NCBI GenBank assembly: GCA_031388585.1
Contig: JANMRU010000474.1
Location: forward strand, 1 to 28,129
From: PCC-6802 sp031388585
Lineage (GTDB): Bacteria > Cyanobacteriota > Cyanobacteriia > Pseudanabaenales > Pseudanabaenaceae
Reading direction: 5' to 3'
Length of the DNA stretch: 28,129 bases
Shown here: piece by piece, positions 24,695 to 28,129 of the stretch
Layout: the number at the start of each line of letters is the position of its first letter
Position numbering within the stretch: the stretch's first letter is position 1
Made by a program: the position numbers and the translations under genes
Notes under the pieces: generated by a model
The model's input: only the letters and a program-made list of their open reading frames with translations
Told to the model about the DNA's origin: nothing
The model's database searches: none

Positions 24695-25426
24695 ATGAGT
24701 AATATCCAAAGCGAACCGCAACCTCTGCTGGCCATTAGTGAACTGAATGTGAATTATGGAGGCATTCAGGCTTTGCGAGGTATCGACCTAGTTGTTTACC
24801 CTGGTGAAGTCGTCACCCTAATTGGGGCAAATGGGGCTGGCAAAACCACAACACTACGGGCAATTTCGCGTTTATTAGATATCCGTAGCGGTCAAATGGT
24901 CTACAGGGGTAAGAATATTCGGCGATCGCGTCCCGATCAGGTAGTAAAGATGGGGATTGCTCAAAGCCCAGAGGGTCGCCTTGTCTTAGCGAGACAGACT
25001 GTTCTGACTAACCTGGAGCTGGGAGCCTATATCCGCTCTGATGTCCAAGGTGTTAAAGCTGATATCGAGCGACAGTTTCTAGTATTCCCTCGTCTTCGCG
25101 AACGTAAGCATCAACTGGCGGGGACGCTAAGCGGTGGCGAACAACAAATGCTAGCGATCGCCCGCGCATTAATGAGCCGCCCAAAATTATTACTACTGGA
25201 TGAGCCGAGCCTGGGGTTGGCACCACAAGTCGTGCGCGAGATTTTTGGTGTGATTCGCGATCTACACGCGCAGGGTGTGACGATTTTATTGGTAGAGCAA
25301 AATGCTAACCTGGCGCTGCAAACCGCTAATCGCGGTTATGTATTAGACGCGGGGCAAATTACGCTTTCAGGGCAAGCATCGGCGCTATTGGAAGATGAGG
25401 GTGTGAGGAAAGCTTATCTCGGCTAA
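24695..25426 (+). CDS. Branched-chain/neutral amino acid ABC transporter ATPase (LivF/NatE type)
   Basis: The 243-residue protein has Walker A GANGAGKTT at 44-52, signature LSGGEQQ at 145-151, Walker B LLLLDEP at 165-171 and the LivF-type H-loop replacement (VEQN) near 207-210. This is the second ATPase of HAAT-type importers (LivF, NatE, UrtE). Permeases, the LivG-like partner and the binding protein are not in the window, which is typical of the scattered Nat genes of cyanobacteria. Association with hom suggests an amino acid rather than urea substrate, but this is inference. Its 3' end overlaps the convergent tetR gene by 42 bp. Confidence 0.88.
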   Translation: MSNIQSEPQPLLAISELNVNYGGIQALRGIDLVVYPGEVVTLIGANGAGKTTTLRAISRLLDIRSGQMVYRGKNIRRSRPDQVVKMGIAQSPEGRLVLARQTVLTNLELGAYIRSDVQGVKADIERQFLVFPRLRERKHQLAGTLSGGEQQMLAIARALMSRPKLLLLDEPSLGLAPQVVREIFGVIRDLHAQGVTILLVEQNANLALQTANRGYVLDAGQITLSGQASALLEDEGVRKAYLG

Positions 25427-26035
25427 ATTCCCATAGCCTAGCCCTCGAAGAAGATGCACTGCCAGTCTTTTTGCCAATTTGTCTGGGTCTATACTTACAT
25501 TGTTAACGATCAGCAGGTCATATAGCGACCAGTTAATCGTGCCAATGATGCTATTAATGGCGATCTGAACATCTAGAACATCAGGAGTAAGAATTGCGCC
25601 TTCAGCAATTCCTGATTTAAGAATAGATTCCAAAATATTTCGATACGTCTGTCTAGCATCTCGCAATTGCTCAGTTGCTATGGTATCGCCATAACCAATT
25701 TGCATAAAGAACAGTTTGATCGATCCTTGATGTATCTGGAAATAGCGTAGCGTCAGCACTAGAACAATGTACAACGCTTCCGCAGGATTAGAGTACTGCT
25801 CGACCTCCTGAGAAATTTGGTTATGCAAAATCCCCAAATGGCGAACCACGATCGCCGTAAGTAGTTCTTGCTTATTCTTAAAATGTCGATAAAATAGCCC
25901 AACTGACACACCTGCTGCTTTAGCAATCATTTGAGGTTGAGCACGATCGTAACCTTTGCAGAGTAGGACTTCACCCGCTTCAAGCAGTGCTCCATATCTG
26001 CCTTCAATATCGTAACGAGGCTGCGAAGTTTCCAA
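25385..26035 (-). CDS. TetR-family transcriptional regulator
   Basis: The 216-residue protein has a TetR-type N-terminal DNA-binding domain at about 12-60, ending in the recognition helix region MIAKAAGVSVGLFYRHFKNK and the QELL helix start. The C-terminal 150 residues are all-helical, with VLTLRYFQIHQGSIKLFFMQIGYG-like segments, and would hold the ligand pocket; the ligand is unknown. The only start that fits is a TTG at 26035, with AAGAAAG just ahead of it, because an in-frame TAA lies within the upstream palindrome region. It is divergent from a cupin gene, and a perfect palindrome between them is its likely operator. The 3' end overlaps livF. Confidence 0.87.
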   Translation of the reverse strand: METSQPRYDIEGRYGALLEAGEVLLCKGYDRAQPQMIAKAAGVSVGLFYRHFKNKQELLTAIVVRHLGILHNQISQEVEQYSNPAEALYIVLVLTLRYFQIHQGSIKLFFMQIGYGDTIATEQLRDARQTYRNILESILKSGIAEGAILTPDVLDVQIAINSIIGTINWSLYDLLIVNNVSIDPDKLAKRLAVHLLRGLGYGNLAEISFPHTLIFQ

Positions 26036-26074
26036 AGGCTTTCTTATAACCCAGATGTTTATGATACACTGCGG

Positions 26075-26093
26075 GAGTGAATATTATTCACTC
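26075..26093. promoter_or_regulatory. Perfect 19-bp palindrome, probable TetR operator
   Basis: GAGTGAATA, a central T, then TATTCACTC form a perfect inverted repeat between the divergent tetR and cupin genes. The TGAAT/ATTCA half-sites are typical of TetR-family operators. It would overlap promoter elements in both directions, so autorepression and control of the cupin gene are expected. Confidence 0.7.
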
Positions 26094-26125
26094 ATTTCCA
26101 TTACTTTAATATTAGGGTATAGAAG

Positions 26126-26479
26126 ATGCTAGAACAGACCTTCATTCAAACTAGCTCTGAGCAATGGCTAAACCTGGAGCAGTTTCCTGGCACGCAATAT
26201 TTACCCTTGGCTGAGCCAGTGTCACAGGGGTCAATTCACTTACTGAAGATGGAAGCAGGGACAACGATTCCTATCCACACACATCCCTGTGACGAATATG
26301 TTTATGTATTGAGTGGAATTGTAGAAACTGGCGGGAAGACTTGTTCTCAGGGTACATTTTGGATTACGCCTGCCCAAACTCAGCAAGGGGCCCATAAAGC
26401 GATTACTGATGCTGAAATCATCACAATTCGACTTGGCAAGATAGGCGTGTTTGAATCTAACAGCGATCGCGATGCTTAG
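26126..26479 (+). CDS. Single-domain cupin, likely TetR-controlled
   Basis: The 117-residue protein is one cupin barrel with metal-ligand motif IHTHPCDEYVYVLSG (His51, His53, Glu57) and a second-motif His90 (GAHKA). The sequence resembles ChrR-type or small anti-sigma/quercetinase-like cupins; the substrate is unknown. Its ATG follows AGGG at a workable distance. It lies divergent from the TetR gene across the palindromic operator, so it is the best candidate for the regulated target, perhaps acting on the inducing molecule. After its stop are an 8-bp inverted repeat (26480-26487 with 26533-26540) and a palindrome ATATGGCCATAT at 26521-26532. Confidence 0.8.
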   Translation: MLEQTFIQTSSEQWLNLEQFPGTQYLPLAEPVSQGSIHLLKMEAGTTIPIHTHPCDEYVYVLSGIVETGGKTCSQGTFWITPAQTQQGAHKAITDAEIITIRLGKIGVFESNSDRDA

Positions 26480-26619
26480 TCCCAGAAGTTATTGCTCAGA
26501 ATGGTCTCTACATCTCTGTCATATGGCCATATTTCTGGGAAAGCAACAGATGCGTAGTCTTCTTTTAGCTTTGAGACTGCAATTTATTGCAAGGCTTTTG
26601 CGTACGTTTTGACCTGCCT

Positions 26620-27462
26620 TTATTCGACGTACAAAGGTCTTGCTGTTTGCGCTTTCGCTAATAAAGCTTGTACAGCATCCCAATTGCCACTTTCGATCGC
26701 ACTAATTAAGCTGCCTAAAATATCTTGATAGGTATGCAGCGTTTTTAATAATGCTGGTTGGTTATACTCTGCCATTAATCGCCCTAACTCTGGATTGCCG
26801 CCACCAACGCGACTAGTATCACGAAAGCCAGAGCTAGCTAGGTTTTGTGCTAACTGTGCCACTTCTCCATCTACTTCCTGTTCGCAGGCGAGCAGCAATC
26901 CAGCGCTGACCATGACGGGTAGGTGACTGATCCAGGCCACGGCTCTGTCATGTGCTTCTGGACTGCATTCGTAGACGATCGCTCCCACTGATTCCCATAG
27001 CGATCGCACCATTGCCATTGCTTCTAAATCTTGGCTAGGCGTAACTACACAGGGACGTTGGTGGAATAAATTACGTTTGGCGGCATTAATGCCACTAAAG
27101 GCAGTGCCTGCCATCGGATGGCTACCCACAAAGCGATCGCAAAGTTGAGTTGCTGGCTCGACAATTGCTGACTTTACCGAACCAACATCTGTGAAAATTG
27201 TTGAGGACTGGAGGCGAGGAGCGATCGTGGCGATCGTTGGCAGAATCGATGCGATCGGAGTGCAAACAATCACCACATCTGTTTTGTCAAGATATGGAAT
27301 CATCTCTGAGTCTAGACAGGCAACATCAACTGCACCCATAGCCACAGCCTGCAAGCAAGTATCTGGACTACGACTGATTCCCCAAACGTAATGTCCTAGG
27401 GGTCTAAGATCTAAACCAAGAGAACCACCAATCAGACCTAAGCCAGCAATACCAATATTCAT
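26620..27462 (-). CDS. tyrA: Prephenate/arogenate dehydrogenase
   Basis: The 280-residue protein has the NAD(P) motif GLGLIGGSLG at 7-16, the conserved VGSVKSAIVEP and GSHPMAGTAFSG active-site segments, and HDRAVAWISHLPVMVSAGL, with the catalytic histidines of TyrA. Cyanobacterial TyrA enzymes of this size are usually NADP-dependent arogenate dehydrogenases for tyrosine synthesis. No ACT domain is present. Its ATG overlaps the stop of the immunity-like gene in an ATGA, with AGGAA ahead of it, so translation is probably coupled. The promoter may therefore lie upstream in the toxin-remnant region. Confidence 0.95.
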   Translation of the reverse strand: MNIGIAGLGLIGGSLGLDLRPLGHYVWGISRSPDTCLQAVAMGAVDVACLDSEMIPYLDKTDVVIVCTPIASILPTIATIAPRLQSSTIFTDVGSVKSAIVEPATQLCDRFVGSHPMAGTAFSGINAAKRNLFHQRPCVVTPSQDLEAMAMVRSLWESVGAIVYECSPEAHDRAVAWISHLPVMVSAGLLLACEQEVDGEVAQLAQNLASSGFRDTSRVGGGNPELGRLMAEYNQPALLKTLHTYQDILGSLISAIESGNWDAVQALLAKAQTARPLYVE

Positions 27463-27818
27463 TTCCTAACTTCCAGGTTTTGATTCAGGTTCAACGAGTC
27501 AGAGCTATGAGAATTTACATTCTGACTTAGGAACTCGTCAAACAATTTGAAGAAACGATCCAGTGCCTCTCTCTCATCAGCAGAATGGAAAAGAATAATG
27601 CTAGACCATGCTTGACCTGTCTCAACCTTAAATTTTTCTCGAAGCCATTTTAGAAACGTTCTAAATTCGGTCTCTTGTTCTGTTAATGGGAGACTAAGTT
27701 CGCGCCTAGCAAAGTCATACCCATCCCAGAACGACTGAAGGCTAAAGATTGAGTATTTCCCTAAGTAGACAGTCGGTCTTTTTTTTATATTTTTCAGAAG
27801 ATCGTAAAAGTCTTGCAT
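27459..27818 (-). CDS. Immunity-like small protein, coupled to tyrA
   Basis: The 119-residue protein begins MQDFYDLLKNIKKRPTVYLG and continues with a helix (FSLQSFWDGYDFARREL), then FRTFLKWLREKFK, a Trp-Ser-Ser-Ile strand, and DEREALDRFFKLFDEFL. A KRPxxYLG start plus F..GY helix is a pattern I associate with small immunity proteins that follow polymorphic toxins. ATG at 27818 is preferred over GTG at 27821 because AGAGG lies six bases ahead of it. It follows the papain-fold toxin remnant by 14 nt and overlaps tyrA by 4 nt. The name of the immunity family is not certain; whether it is still functional is unknown. Confidence 0.65.
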   Translation of the reverse strand: MQDFYDLLKNIKKRPTVYLGKYSIFSLQSFWDGYDFARRELSLPLTEQETEFRTFLKWLREKFKVETGQAWSSIILFHSADEREALDRFFKLFDEFLSQNVNSHSSDSLNLNQNLEVRK

Positions 27819-27832
27819 CACTCACCTCTAGC

Positions 27833-28102
27833 CTAAAAGTCAATTTCTGCGATCTGGAACTGCCCACCTTCGTCAACAATAGGAGTGTACAAATTACTTA
27901 TCCAGGCCGATCTGATAATTCCATCAGGCTGAAGGTTATCGAACACCAGCTTTTGCCCGTTTATTTCGATCTCAACTCCCTCATGATAACCAGTAGTTGA
28001 GATCAGCTGCCCCACACTATCATCATAAATCCGTCCATACCGATCATCTTGAGATCCTGTGTCTAGTAGCCTGTCATTCTTGAAATGATGGGTAGAGATG
28101 CT
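27833..28102 (-). pseudogene. C-terminal remnant of a papain-fold (Tox-PL-2-like) polymorphic toxin
   Basis: An open frame of 89 codons, without a start at its upstream limit, encodes TGSQDDRYGRIYDDSVG, ISTTGYHEGVEIEINGQKLV, FDNLQPDGIIRSAWISNLY and a final QFQIAEIDF. The pattern H-x-G-V-x-x-x-x-x-G-x-x-x-x-DN-x-x-PxG matches the C-terminal half of papain-fold toxins, including the histidine and aspartate region, but the segment with the catalytic cysteine is missing. A TAA at 28103-28105 closes the frame upstream; another frame (28127-28074) reads DARIKLKHLYPSF and may be the earlier part after a frameshift. A GTG at 28015 could start a 60-residue product, but no ribosome site supports it. 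The immunity-like gene follows 14 nt later. Confidence 0.6.
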
Positions 28103-28129
28103 TTAATTTAATCCTCGCATCTTGTGTAG

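Overview
The window is a piece of a cyanobacterial chromosome. It carries photosystem and photosynthetic electron-transfer genes (psaD, psbV, petE, petH), a cyanobacterial RNase E with the arginine-rich C-terminal tail, a COP23-domain protein, and many copies of the cyanobacterial HIP1 octamer GCGATCGC. The short, CpcD-less petH and the general style recall Pseudanabaena-like lineages, but the genus is a guess. I found no rRNA, tRNA or CRISPR array.

Left accessory part (1-3707, minus strand). At the very edge is the start of an IS5-type transposase, next to a broken fragment that looks like the N-terminus of prmC. A tightly coupled pair follows: an SMC/OLD-like AAA ATPase and a TOPRIM-like DUF4276 protein. 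This is a candidate anti-phage defence module of the ATPase plus TOPRIM kind. Next come an ureidoglycolate-lyase-family gene and an RTX-type calcium-binding protein. I see no HIP1 octamer before about 3924, which fits foreign origin or poor integration.

Core part (3765-27462). On the minus strand are cobyrinate a,c-diamide synthase and an AMIN-M23 peptidase, transcribed away from a glutaredoxin-like gene and a membrane diguanylate cyclase. The plus strand continues with murE, a small helical protein, psbV (cytochrome c550) and petE (plastocyanin). A convergent double histidine phosphatase lies next, apparently using a CTG start. It is followed by rne with a leader of roughly 350 nt, a ThiO/DAO-type oxidase, a CPXCG protein, psaD, trpE, a fumarylacetoacetase-family gene and a COP23 protein. 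ilvB faces these on the minus strand. After an 856-bp gap come petH, hom with a livF-type ATPase, a tetR/cupin divergent pair sharing a perfect operator-like palindrome, and tyrA. The amino-acid genes (trpE, ilvB, hom, tyrA) cover four biosynthetic branches but are scattered rather than in one operon.

Right accessory part (27459-28129, minus strand). A remnant of a papain-fold (Tox-PL-2-like) polymorphic toxin is followed by an immunity-like gene whose stop codon overlaps the tyrA start (ATGA). A toxin-immunity remnant has therefore become, or ended up, translationally coupled to a tyrosine-biosynthesis gene.

The best candidates for something new are the ATPase/DUF4276 pair, the toxin-immunity-tyrA arrangement, the tetR/cupin module, and the petH gene with its hairpin leader and no linker domain.
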